Positions 1 through 7,627 of a stretch of 19,959 bases of DNA are shown here, in pieces (within the stretch, counting starts at the first letter, position 1; every line of letters starts with the position of its first letter). The notes beneath the pieces were generated by a model. It was not told where the DNA came from. It did not search any database and was given only the letters and a program-made list of their open reading frames with translations. The translations under genes and the position numbers were made by a program. The DNA comes from a bacterium (lineage in GTDB: Bacteria; JAGOBX01): the NCBI GenBank assembly GCA_029551925.1, contig JAKPEO010000076.1:1-19959 (forward strand), written 5' to 3'.

Positions 1-443
1 AAAAAATTAATGCCAAATTATCATTTGAATTAGGCCGAGCGCCAACTATTGAAGAAATAGCAAAAGAAATGGATATGCCTGTAATGAAAGTTATACAGTT
101 AATGAATGTATCGCAAGATATTAGTTCGCTTGATACGCCTACGCCTAATGATGAAAGTTCTATCGGCGATTTAATAGAAGATGAAGAGGCGCAAAAAACA
201 TTTAATGATATTTATTTAAAAGACTTTAACGCTTATATAAATAAAATATTATCTGATTTTTCAGAAATCGAAAAATATATAATAATCCATAGATTTGGTT
301 TGAATAATAATCCTAAAAGAACACTTCAAGAAATAGGCGAAGCGCTGAATCTGAGCAGAGAGCGCGTTCGCCAAATACAAATTGATACGATTGTCAAACT
401 TCGCGAAAAATTAGCGCAAGAAAAAATACAGACATTCTATTAA
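1..443 (+). CDS. RNA polymerase sigma-70 family sigma factor, C-terminal part (5' end cut by window)
   Basis: This is the 3' part of a sigma factor that directs RNA polymerase to promoters. The open frame runs in from the left edge with its first full codon at base 3, so the start is missing. Region 3 is visible at once (FELGRAPTIEEIAKEM, then a linker with the SSLDTP...D.SSIGDLIED pattern typical of sigma-70). Region 4 follows, with the RFGL turn, TLQEIGEALNLS and the helix-turn-helix RERVRQIQ that reads the -35 element. The RERVRQIQ ending and short tail look more like a group 2 (RpoS-like) factor than housekeeping RpoD, but regions 1 and 2 are outside the window, so the group is uncertain. 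It ends six bases before the PhnD-like lipoprotein gene and is probably cotranscribed with it, linking the sigma factor to a sensory module. Confidence 0.9.
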   Translation, partial: KINAKLSFELGRAPTIEEIAKEMDMPVMKVIQLMNVSQDISSLDTPTPNDESSIGDLIEDEEAQKTFNDIYLKDFNAYINKILSDFSEIEKYIIIHRFGLNNNPKRTLQEIGEALNLSRERVRQIQIDTIVKLREKLAQEKIQTFY

Positions 444-449
444 TGAATT

Positions 450-1463
450 ATGTTAAAATTATTTTGTTTTATTTTTATGATTTTTTTTTGTTCTTGTTAT
501 GAGAGCGGCGATAAAATAATATCTAAAACTTCTAATGAAAAAAAAATAGATGTTTTTTTTTATGAAATCAATCCGGAATTAAAAAAAAATAAAGAGAATA
601 TTAAATCTAATGAATATTTTGATTTTTCGTCAGTGGCAACAGAAGAAAAAAGCAAAAAAAAATCAGATGTTTTGATGTTTGGTAGAGTGCCGTTTGCCGA
701 TGTGCGTGAAATGTATAATACCCATCAGCCGCTGCTTGATTATCTATCAGAAAAATTAGGAAAAAAGATAGAATTGAAATTTTATCCTAATTATTCTAAA
801 ATGATAGACGGTATTATATTCGGCGAAATACAAATTGCTTGGTTTGGCTCTGTAAGTTATATCGGCGCCATTGAAAAATTAAAAAATACAAATTTGTTGT
901 GCGCACCGATTGCAAAAGTATTCAGGCGAAATAAATCATATTTACAATGCGATATAATAGCAAGAAAAGATAATAATATAAATTCTCTAAAAGATTTAGA
1001 AAATAAGAAAATCGCATTTTTAGATCCTAAAAGCACAGCCGGCTTTATTCTTCCGCTCGCTATGCTCGAAAATCAAAATATAAAAATCGCAGAGGTTAGC
1101 GATAAAAATTTTTTAAGACATTACGGCAATATAGTTAAATCTGTGCAATTAGGTAAATTTGATGCAGGCGCAACTTTTGAAGATGCGTATTTTACATTAT
1201 TGCCAAAAGAAGAAGCTGAACAAATTAAAATAATTGCAAAATCAGAAACAGTGCCATTTGAACCGATTTGTGTAATAGGAACAGAGCAATATGTAAATGC
1301 GAATGCTTCTAAATTGCAAAATTTGCTTTTAAATATTGATGATAAAAAAATTTTAGAAAAATTAGGCATCCAGAAATTTATTGAAGCGAATGCAAACGAA
1401 TACAAAGCATTAGAAAAATTAATTCAAAAGGTAAGAAGAAAAAATGAAGAAATTTTTGAATAG
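450..1463 (+). CDS. PhnD-like periplasmic substrate-binding lipoprotein
   Basis: The product is a 337-residue periplasmic binding protein of the phosphate/phosphite/phosphonate (PhnD) type. A short hydrophobic leader ends in a relaxed lipobox (F-C-S-Cys16), so lipidation and membrane anchoring are likely. A charged linker of about 55 residues precedes the domain. The fold runs from about residue 74: FGRVPFADVREMY, then FGEIQIAWFG near 124-133, DPKSTAGF near 192-199 and VQLGKFDAGAT near 232-242, all in family order. No permease or ATPase gene lies beside it. Instead its last 20 bases overlap the start of a membrane kinase, which suggests it presents a ligand to that kinase rather than feeding a transporter. 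The ligand cannot be read from the sequence; family membership does not prove phosphonate. The start has no clear Shine-Dalgarno sequence and probably relies on coupling to the sigma gene. Confidence 0.85.
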   Translation: MLKLFCFIFMIFFCSCYESGDKIISKTSNEKKIDVFFYEINPELKKNKENIKSNEYFDFSSVATEEKSKKKSDVLMFGRVPFADVREMYNTHQPLLDYLSEKLGKKIELKFYPNYSKMIDGIIFGEIQIAWFGSVSYIGAIEKLKNTNLLCAPIAKVFRRNKSYLQCDIIARKDNNINSLKDLENKKIAFLDPKSTAGFILPLAMLENQNIKIAEVSDKNFLRHYGNIVKSVQLGKFDAGATFEDAYFTLLPKEEAEQIKIIAKSETVPFEPICVIGTEQYVNANASKLQNLLLNIDDKKILEKLGIQKFIEANANEYKALEKLIQKVRRKNEEIFE

Positions 1464-3645
1464 CATTAGTTTTAAATTGATGTTATTTGCATTGACTGTT
1501 GTTATTATTACAACAGTAATTTTATCAGGCGCAGTTATATATCGCGAAAATAAATCTTATAGAAAAAACGCTGCGCGCACCACTGAATTTATCGCGCAAA
1601 CTATCGGTGAGCGCATTTTGTCATTATTAATGGAAAACGAATATCAAGAAGTCGGAAAAATTGTGAAAGCAATTATGACTAATGAACAACGCATTATTGC
1701 TGTTAGAATCAGAGAAAATACGCGGTTAGGGATGATGAATGTTTTATATGTCAAAACCGAAGAATTTGCCGAAGAAAAATTTGATAAAGCGTCTGTTGGT
1801 TTTTCTGAAAAGTTTTTTCATTATAATTATCAAATAAAATTGGGAGATGAATTAAAAGGCGATATACAGATTTTCTTTTCGTTAGATGAAATGTATGAAA
1901 ATATAAAATCATTTAATCGTTTGATTCTTTTTATTTTTGGCGGCTGTTTGATTATTGCTTTGGTTATATCGACTTTTATTACTAATTTAATGGTTAGACC
2001 AATAAAAAAATTCACTATTTCAGCGCAGAAGATAGCATCCGGTAATCTATCAGAAAAAATTGATATTAAAAACAAAGACGAAATCGGTGATTTAGCGCAT
2101 AGTTTTGAAATAATGCGTCAAAAAATAAAAGAGCATATAGAGATGCTAGATAGGAAAGTAATAGAGCGCACGCAGGCAATAACTGATTTGCTTGATAATG
2201 CCGGTCAAGGTTTTTTGAGTTTTAATGAGCAGTTGATTATATATAAAGAATATTCAAAACAATGCCTTGAATTGTTTGGTAAACCTATTGAAAATATGAA
2301 TATTTTAGAATTATTGTTTCCAGATGATTGGAAAAAATATAAAGATAATTTAGCGGCTATTCCTAAAACTTTAAAATTGTATTTGTTTTACGAGGGCTTT
2401 AATACTGTGTTTTTAACTAATAATCCGACTATATTTAGATTATTGCCGCAAGAATTTCAATTTAATAATAAAATTTTGTCTTTTAAATATGTGTTGCTTA
2501 CTAATAATAACATAAAAAAAATAATGCTTATTGTCACTGATATTACTCTTGAAAAAAAATTGGAAGAGCGCGCAAAATTTGAAGAAGAACGCAATAAATT
2601 TATCGTTAAGGTTGCGCTTGATAAAAAAAGTTTTATTATTTTTATTAAAGACCTGAATAATATTTTAAATAAAATCCGAAAAAATATTGAGCAAAATAAT
2701 ATTGACGCTGAAAAAATAAAATATATTTTTAGATTAGTGCATACTATCAAAGGCAATGCGTCGTTTTATAATTTGACACGAGTAGTCTCTGTTGCGCATA
2801 CAATGGAAGATTATTTGTATAATTTAACGCATAATCACAAAGAGCAAGTAGATATTAATAAACTAAATAATTATTTAGACGATTTATATATTGCTTTTAA
2901 TGAATCATTAGATATCATCAGTGATTTCTTGTCAAAAGATGAGATATTCAAAGACGAAAAGATTTTTGAAGTGCCGGAAAGTACATTGAATAATATAATT
3001 GATGTGCTCGCTCGTTTGAATTTATTTGAAAAAGAAAAAGAATTCATTATAGAAAAACTTCAAGATATAAAGAAAATATCAATAAAACATATATTGAAAA
3101 GATTTATAGTCAATGCTCAACAATTAGCTGAACATTTAGGCAAACAAATAGAACCAATTGAAATTTCAAATGAGGATTTACATATTGATTATTATAGTTT
3201 ACGCAGCGTTATCGATACATTTGTTCATCTTATTAGAAACGCTGTTGATCACGGAATAGAAACGCCTGATATTCGAAAAAAATCAGGAAAACCTGCAAAA
3301 GGCAAAGTTTCTATTTTATTAAATGAAATTGTATTGGAAAATAAAAAGTATTTTGTTTTTGAAATTAGCGATGACGGCAAAGGTATTGATTTAGAAAAAA
3401 TCAGACAAAAATTAATTGATAATAATTTTGACAGAAATGCCGTCTATCAAATGTCTGATTATGATTTGTATATGCATATTTTCGATGACGGCATATCGAC
3501 AAAAACAGAAGTATCTGAAATTTCAGGTCGCGGCGTAGGATTAAGCGCTGTGAAAGAGCAGGTTGAAAAATTAGGCGGGCAAATAAAAGTGCATTCGCAA
3601 AAAAATCAAGGGACAACAATAAAAATTTTATTGCCGACTATATAA
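1444..3645 (+). CDS. Membrane sensor kinase: periplasmic sensor-HAMP-PAS-like-Hpt-CheA-type ATPase
   Basis: This 733-residue protein has transmembrane segments at about 12-33 and 159-182 that flank a periplasmic domain of roughly 125 residues. A HAMP linker (about 180-235) and a short coiled coil follow, then a PAS-like segment (about 247-370, ending IVTDIT). Next comes an Hpt domain with the phospho-acceptor His433 in VHTIKGNAS, and a CheA-type HATPase domain with the N box HLIRNAVDHGIE (595-606), G1 box DDGKGID (643-649), the IFDDGIST segment (679-686) and G2 box GRGVGLSAV (695-703). All nucleotide-binding motifs look intact. Unlike true CheA it lacks a C-terminal CheW-like domain, so it is probably not part of a chemoreceptor array. 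The gene overlaps the PhnD-like lipoprotein gene by 20 bases; the two probably form a binding-protein/kinase pair. No receiver gene is adjacent. Signal and target are unknown. Confidence 0.9.
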   Translation: MKKFLNSISFKLMLFALTVVIITTVILSGAVIYRENKSYRKNAARTTEFIAQTIGERILSLLMENEYQEVGKIVKAIMTNEQRIIAVRIRENTRLGMMNVLYVKTEEFAEEKFDKASVGFSEKFFHYNYQIKLGDELKGDIQIFFSLDEMYENIKSFNRLILFIFGGCLIIALVISTFITNLMVRPIKKFTISAQKIASGNLSEKIDIKNKDEIGDLAHSFEIMRQKIKEHIEMLDRKVIERTQAITDLLDNAGQGFLSFNEQLIIYKEYSKQCLELFGKPIENMNILELLFPDDWKKYKDNLAAIPKTLKLYLFYEGFNTVFLTNNPTIFRLLPQEFQFNNKILSFKYVLLTNNNIKKIMLIVTDITLEKKLEERAKFEEERNKFIVKVALDKKSFIIFIKDLNNILNKIRKNIEQNNIDAEKIKYIFRLVHTIKGNASFYNLTRVVSVAHTMEDYLYNLTHNHKEQVDINKLNNYLDDLYIAFNESLDIISDFLSKDEIFKDEKIFEVPESTLNNIIDVLARLNLFEKEKEFIIEKLQDIKKISIKHILKRFIVNAQQLAEHLGKQIEPIEISNEDLHIDYYSLRSVIDTFVHLIRNAVDHGIETPDIRKKSGKPAKGKVSILLNEIVLENKKYFVFEISDDGKGIDLEKIRQKLIDNNFDRNAVYQMSDYDLYMHIFDDGISTKTEVSEISGRGVGLSAVKEQVEKLGGQIKVHSQKNQGTTIKILLPTI

Positions 3646-3653
3646 AAAAAATC

Positions 3654-3683
3654 TTGACAAGCATTAGATTTTAGTAGTATAAT
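3654..3683 (+). promoter_or_regulatory. Consensus sigma-70 promoter of tRNA-Gln
   Basis: A perfect -35 TTGACA (3654-3659) is separated by 18 bases from a perfect -10 TATAAT (3678-3683). It begins nine bases after the kinase stop codon and points at the tRNA, whose mature 5' end is 26 bases past the -10 box. This spacing leaves a short 5' leader for RNase P to remove. Both hexamers match the consensus exactly, so it should be a strong promoter. Confidence 0.8.
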
Positions 3684-3709
3684 TTAATATAATTTTTTTC
3701 TAAAATTTT

Positions 3710-3783
3710 TGCCCCGTTGTGTAACGGTAGCACGACGGACTCTGACTCCGTTTGTCGAGGTTCAAATCCTTGCGGGGCAGCCA
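3710..3783 (+). tRNA. tRNA-Gln (anticodon CUG)
   Basis: The cloverleaf can be folded by hand. The acceptor stem TGCCCCG (3710-3716) pairs with CGGGGCA (3773-3779), the discriminator is G3780 and CCA is encoded at 3781-3783. The anticodon stem ACGGA/TCCGT (3735-3739, 3747-3751) encloses the loop CTCTGAC, placing anticodon CTG at 3742-3744, which reads CAG glutamine codons. The T arm CGAGG-TTCAAAT-CCTTG is canonical. The U1-A72 pair and G73 discriminator are known identity features of bacterial tRNA-Gln. It has its own consensus promoter and stands alone between two protein blocks. Confidence 0.97.
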
Positions 3784-3883
3784 ATTTTATTTTTTTAATT
3801 TCCTTATTTATTGTATGTTGGCTATCTTGACTGACAAATATGCTCCCGCAGCTGGGAAACATCTGAAAAATAATAGCAGTAGG

Positions 3884-3905
3884 CGCAAACCTTTGGCGTT
3901 TTTTT
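3884..3905 (+). terminator. Probable Rho-independent terminator downstream of tRNA-Gln
   Basis: CGC (3884-3886) pairs with GCG (3896-3898), and the stem extends by two A-T pairs if G3895 is bulged, leaving loop ACCT. Seven T residues follow at 3899-3905. The stem is short and imperfect, but position and T tract suit termination of the tRNA transcript before pgi. Confidence 0.45.
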
Positions 3906-4136
3906 GTCCGGGCATTTATCTCAAAGAGATACAAAATCCACAGAGTAAAAAAATAATAGATAAAATATTTTAAATTTTTATAAGTTCATCGTATCTGTGT
4001 TAAAAAAAAAAATAGCGAAGACAGAAGGCAATAATAAAGCCGCAAAGAAAAGATAATCGTTAATATCGCATGATTTTTTTTGAACAATATTACGGGCTGC
4101 GATTGTGATTTCTAAAAAGTTTTGCAAAAATATTGC

Positions 4137-4165
4137 TTGAAAAAAATATGGATACAAAATAAAAT
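4137..4165 (+). promoter_or_regulatory. Candidate sigma-70 promoter for pgi
   Basis: TTGAAA (4137-4142) and TAAAAT (4160-4165) are spaced by 17 bases, each one mismatch from consensus. Transcription would start near 4172, giving a leader of about 30 bases that contains the strong Shine-Dalgarno GCGGAGGG (4187-4194), seven bases before the pgi ATG. The surrounding A+T richness makes chance matches likely, so this is only a moderate call. Confidence 0.45.
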
Positions 4166-4201
4166 AAAAAAAATATTATTATTTTTGCGGAGGGACAAAA
4201 A

Positions 4202-5494
4202 ATGAAAAGTATAAAATTCGATTATTCCAATAGTTTATTAATCAAAGAAAGCGAGTTAAAAAAATTATCAAAGCAATTAGTGAAATTGGATAATTTAGTA
4301 AAAACGAAAAGAGGCGCAGGTGCAGAATTTTTGGGATGGTATGATTTGCCGATAAATATAAGTTCAAAAGAAATAAATCAGATTTGCGCAGTTGCCGAAG
4401 AAATTCGTAAAAATTCCGATGCGTTTGTGTGTATTGGTATTGGCGGTTCGTATTTAGGAGCAAAAGCAGTAATTGAAGCGATGTGCGGAGTATTCAATTT
4501 ATTAACACACAAACCGCAAATATTTTTTGCAGGCAATAATATATCAGGCAGATATTTATCAGAGTTATTAAATATTCTTCAATCAAAAAAGAATATTTAT
4601 GTTAATGTAATATCTAAATCCGGCACAACAACAGAGCCGGCGATTGCTTTTAGAATAGTTCAAAATTTAATAGAGAAAAAATACAAAAAAAACTCCCAAA
4701 AATATATAATCGCTACGACAGATGAAAAAAAAGGCGCGCTGCGAAAAATGGCTGATACTGCTGGCTGGCGTTCGTTTATTATTCCCGAAGATGTCGGCGG
4801 TAGATTTTCAGTATTAACCGCTGTTGGATTATTGCCTATTGCTGTTGCAGGCATAGATATAAAAAAAATATTAAAAGGCGCAAGCGATATGAAAAAAATA
4901 TTAGATACTGCTGCGCCTGAAAAAAATATAGCAATGCAATATGCAGCAGCGCGTTATTTGCTGTATTCCAAATATAATAAAGCGATTGAAATACTTGTAA
5001 ATTATAATCCTGAATTGCATTATATTGCAGAATGGTGGAAACAACTCTACGGCGAAAGCGAAGGCAAGCAGGGCAAGGCGTTATATCCAGCATCTTGCGA
5101 TTTTACAACTGATTTACATTCTATGGGACAATGGATACAAGATGGCGTTCGTAATATTTTTGAGACAGTTTTGGAAATTGAAAAAACTAACTTAGATTTG
5201 AAAATACCATTTGCTGAAAATGACCTTGACGAATTAAATTATATTGCTGGCAAACAAGTTGATTATGTTAATTCCAAAGCAATGCAAGGCACAATAGAAG
5301 CGCATACAGACGGCAATGTGCCGAACTTAAAAATTTCATTGCCAGAATTAAATGAATATTATTTAGGACAATTATTGTATTTTTTTGAACGCGCTTGCGC
5401 TATTAGCGGATATTTATTAGAAGTTAATCCATTTGACCAGCCGGGCGTAGAGGCATACAAAAAGAATATGTTTAGATTATTAGGCAAAAAATAA
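4202..5494 (+). CDS. pgi: Glucose-6-phosphate isomerase
   Basis: This cytoplasmic glycolytic enzyme interconverts glucose 6-phosphate and fructose 6-phosphate. The 430-residue length fits the shorter type common in Firmicutes and several other bacterial groups. The visible motifs are in order: IGIGGSYLGAKA (78-89), sugar-phosphate-binding SKSGTTTE (138-145), GGRFSVLTAVGLLP (199-212), YGESEGKQGKALYP (283-296, carrying the probable catalytic Glu), TDLHSMGQW (303-311) and the C-terminal signature NPFDQPGVEAYK with the catalytic Lys. Nothing looks truncated. The start is fixed by a strong Shine-Dalgarno (GCGGAGGG) seven bases upstream. It appears to have its own promoter and sits alone between the tRNA and the DUF748 gene, so it looks like ordinary housekeeping rather than part of the signalling blocks. 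Confidence 0.97.
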   Translation: MKSIKFDYSNSLLIKESELKKLSKQLVKLDNLVKTKRGAGAEFLGWYDLPINISSKEINQICAVAEEIRKNSDAFVCIGIGGSYLGAKAVIEAMCGVFNLLTHKPQIFFAGNNISGRYLSELLNILQSKKNIYVNVISKSGTTTEPAIAFRIVQNLIEKKYKKNSQKYIIATTDEKKGALRKMADTAGWRSFIIPEDVGGRFSVLTAVGLLPIAVAGIDIKKILKGASDMKKILDTAAPEKNIAMQYAAARYLLYSKYNKAIEILVNYNPELHYIAEWWKQLYGESEGKQGKALYPASCDFTTDLHSMGQWIQDGVRNIFETVLEIEKTNLDLKIPFAENDLDELNYIAGKQVDYVNSKAMQGTIEAHTDGNVPNLKISLPELNEYYLGQLLYFFERACAISGYLLEVNPFDQPGVEAYKKNMFRLLGKK

Positions 5495-5512
5495 ATTTTA
5501 TTTTTTTTATTT

Positions 5513-5538
5513 GGCTGTCTTATATAAAAAAGTCAGCC
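5513..5538 (+). repeat. Inverted repeat after pgi, possible weak terminator
   Basis: GGCTG (5513-5517) pairs with CAGCC (5534-5538), with an inner CTT/AAG extension across a T-T mismatch. It lies 18 bases after the pgi stop codon, a position typical of terminators. No T tract follows on the plus strand, so intrinsic termination is doubtful; it may stabilise the 3' end of the mRNA. Confidence 0.35.
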
Positions 5539-5577
5539 GAAACAAATTTAGCTAATTTTATTTAATAATGTATAAAG

Positions 5578-7515
5578 ATGAATTTTGGAATCTTTGCAAA
5601 AAAAATACTTGTGATAATAATATTCTTTGCGCTGTCAGCAATCAGCGATATACCGTATATTTCAAAACTACTGCCTCATTATTTTAAAAATATTTTTGAA
5701 GATAATACTAAACAACTAAAAATTGGCGATATAAAATTTGGGATAACAAATGGCAATATAGAATTGCGCAATATAAAAGTATTTAATACTCAAACTAATG
5801 AATCAGATATATCGGCAGACACTGTTTTTTTTAATTTGGATTTAGCGACTTTATTGGCAAAACGGCGATTAGTAATAAAAAATTTGCAGATAAGCGGATT
5901 AAAGATAAATTACATTGTCAAAGACAAAAAAAGCAATTTGGCATTTTTAGAACCCAAAACCGCAGCAACAAGCGATTACAGCGCATTGCAATTTCAAATA
6001 AGAAATATCAATTTCTTCAACGCTGAATTAAATATAAATTACAACAACGAAAAATTCAAAATTGAAAATATAAATTTTAATATTCCGGAATTAACAAATA
6101 CTACTAAAACGATTAATTTATTCATCTCCGGCGCAATAGAGCGCGGTAAATTTTTAAGCGCTTTAAATATTCAGCAGGACGGCTCGATAAATTTCAGTTC
6201 TGAAGCCGGCAATATAAATTTAACGCTGTTCAAAAAACAATTTGAAGAAAATTTAGGGCTGAAAATTTATAATGGCAGAACTAATTTTAAAATTAGCGGT
6301 TATTATAATTCAAAAAATAATTCTGTTAATTTTAGCGGAGCAGTAGATTTAATTAATACATCGTTTGACCGCAGAAATTATAATGTCGGTTTTAAACAAT
6401 TGCAGTTAAAGGATATTGCATATTCAAATATCGAAAATAAAATTTCAATAAATGAAATATATTCAGAGCATTTATATACAAAATTATTTTATAAATTTAC
6501 GGGCGATGATAATATTGCTCCTGATATTAAGCCGGATAGTTTTGCCGCGCCAGATACTACGGTTTCAACTACTTTGACGGATATTCAAACTAAAATAACT
6601 ATAAAAAAAATAAAATTGGATAATGCTACTTTTATAACAAATTTAACAATTAATAACGATACGCTGTTAACAACATTAGACAAAACAAATTTAGAAATAA
6701 ATAATCTCGCAATAGATACAACCGCGTCATTCAGCGCAAAATTAAATAGCGCGGTTAATAGCAATGCCGCTCTGGATTTATTAATGGATTATAGCGATAA
6801 ATACAATTATATATTTTCATTAAATCTCAAAAATGCATCTTTGCCTAATTTTAATCCGTATCTGAAAAATTATATCGGTTATATTTTTAATTTAGGAAAA
6901 TTAGATATTGCGGTAGAACATAAAGTTTCAAATGCTGATTTAACGGCAAAATATTCGCTGTTGCTTTATAATCCTACGCCTAAAAAGGTCGCTGATATTT
7001 TTGAGGCTCCGTTAGAATTCGCATTAAAAAAATTGCGTAATTCGCAGGGAATTGTGAAATTAGATATACCAATTACAGGCAAGATTAATGATATGAATTT
7101 TAAATTTTCAAAGGTTTTTTGGCGAATAATGGGCAAAACGTTGATTAGTCCGTTTAGTTTTATTGGCAAAATTTTTGAAGTTAAAGACACTGAAAATTAT
7201 TTTTTCTTGCCTTTTAATTTTAATGAAGCAAAAATTAATGACAATGCTGTAAGCGTGTTAGAGGGAGTGAATAAAACAATACAAACAAACGGAATAAAAA
7301 AATTTCAGATTATTCTGAATTTTGCTACTAATCGCGAAGAATTTGAACTTCCACATTTAGAAGTATTATTTAAACGCAGAGTCAATCAACTCGAACAATA
7401 TCTTCAAAAAAATTTTAATATACAAACCACAAAAATATTTTATTCTGAAATATCGCGCGAAAATATAAAAAATAATAATGTGCCAATTATTGAATTGATA
7501 TTAATTGCAGATTAA
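5578..7515 (+). CDS. DUF748 / AsmA-like envelope protein
   Basis: This 645-residue protein has one N-terminal membrane anchor (about residues 9-24) and a long region rich in beta strands, Asn and Ile. The N-terminal part has the AsmA/DUF748 pattern (IGDIKFGITNGNIELRNIKV, then a hydrophobic LDLATLLAKRRLVIKNLQISGLKINY). The C-terminal part has the DUF748 hallmark in which a W...ISPFSFIGKIF stretch leads into a degenerate OmpA-like end (FLPFNFNEAKINDNAVSVLEGVNKTI). Relatives are large AsmA-type proteins bridging or lining the periplasm in diderms; the family is thought to act in envelope lipid homeostasis, though DUF748 members are little characterised. No clear Shine-Dalgarno precedes the ATG. 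It is followed in the same direction by the two cyclases and may be cotranscribed with them, but a functional link is only inferred from position. Confidence 0.8.
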   Translation: MNFGIFAKKILVIIIFFALSAISDIPYISKLLPHYFKNIFEDNTKQLKIGDIKFGITNGNIELRNIKVFNTQTNESDISADTVFFNLDLATLLAKRRLVIKNLQISGLKINYIVKDKKSNLAFLEPKTAATSDYSALQFQIRNINFFNAELNINYNNEKFKIENINFNIPELTNTTKTINLFISGAIERGKFLSALNIQQDGSINFSSEAGNINLTLFKKQFEENLGLKIYNGRTNFKISGYYNSKNNSVNFSGAVDLINTSFDRRNYNVGFKQLQLKDIAYSNIENKISINEIYSEHLYTKLFYKFTGDDNIAPDIKPDSFAAPDTTVSTTLTDIQTKITIKKIKLDNATFITNLTINNDTLLTTLDKTNLEINNLAIDTTASFSAKLNSAVNSNAALDLLMDYSDKYNYIFSLNLKNASLPNFNPYLKNYIGYIFNLGKLDIAVEHKVSNADLTAKYSLLLYNPTPKKVADIFEAPLEFALKKLRNSQGIVKLDIPITGKINDMNFKFSKVFWRIMGKTLISPFSFIGKIFEVKDTENYFFLPFNFNEAKINDNAVSVLEGVNKTIQTNGIKKFQIILNFATNREEFELPHLEVLFKRRVNQLEQYLQKNFNIQTTKIFYSEISRENIKNNNVPIIELILIAD

Positions 7516-7557
7516 TAATTAATATAGAGCGCACCTATAATATATTTTTAATAAAAA

Positions 7558-7572
7558 AATATTGTCAATATT
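7558..7572. promoter_or_regulatory. Perfect palindrome upstream of the cyclase pair (operator candidate)
   Basis: AATATTG-T-CAATATT is a 7+1+7 perfect inverted repeat. It lies 16 bases after a -10-like TATAAT (7536-7541) that has no recognisable -35 at the right distance. The palindrome sits between DUF748 and the preferred cyclase start at 7628 and could bind a dimeric regulator, but A+T-rich palindromes arise by chance in such DNA. Confidence 0.3.
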
Positions 7573-7627
7573 AAAAAAATATTTTAAAATACATTTTTAT
7601 AAAATTTTTATAAAAAAATGGAAAAAA

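Larger units (their letters stand above)
3784..4201. other. Intergenic stretch between tRNA-Gln and pgi; contains a hairpin-forming island
   Basis: No convincing gene is seen in these 418 bases. The part at about 3820-3931 is less A+T-rich than its surroundings and contains several inverted repeats. Its outer arms (GACAAATATGCTCCC near 3833 and GGGCATTTATC near 3910-3920) can pair imperfectly, CCCGCAGCTGGG lies near 3845, a G+C-containing hairpin with a T run lies at 3884-3905, and TATCTC-AAA-GAGATA lies at 3917-3931. It could be a trailer with terminator, a small RNA or a mobile-element remnant. The rest (about 3935-4135) is A-rich and shows nothing I can identify, followed by the pgi promoter and ribosome binding site. 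Confidence 0.5.

Noticed and set aside
1121-1405. Minus-strand open frame of 94 codons inside the PhnD-like gene
   Set aside because: It is fully antisense to a gene with clear family motifs and shows no motif of its own.
3833-3905. Possible c-di-GMP or other known riboswitch after the tRNA
   Set aside because: Short resemblances such as CGCAAA do not extend to any consensus I know, and no regulated start codon follows within a normal distance.
3671-3934. Minus-strand open frame of 87 codons across the tRNA-Gln gene
   Set aside because: It is antisense to the tRNA and its promoter; the segment with GFEPRQTES is simply the reverse translation of the tRNA arms, a well-known artefact.
3752-3973. 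Plus-strand open frame of 73 codons starting inside the tRNA
   Set aside because: It begins within the tRNA T-arm side, has no ribosome binding site and runs through the terminator-like hairpin.
7562-7627. TTG start adding 22 residues to the first cyclase
   Set aside because: The codon lies in a palindrome with no Shine-Dalgarno; the added residues are a Lys/Ile/Phe-rich translation of A+T spacer and the paralogue has no such extension.
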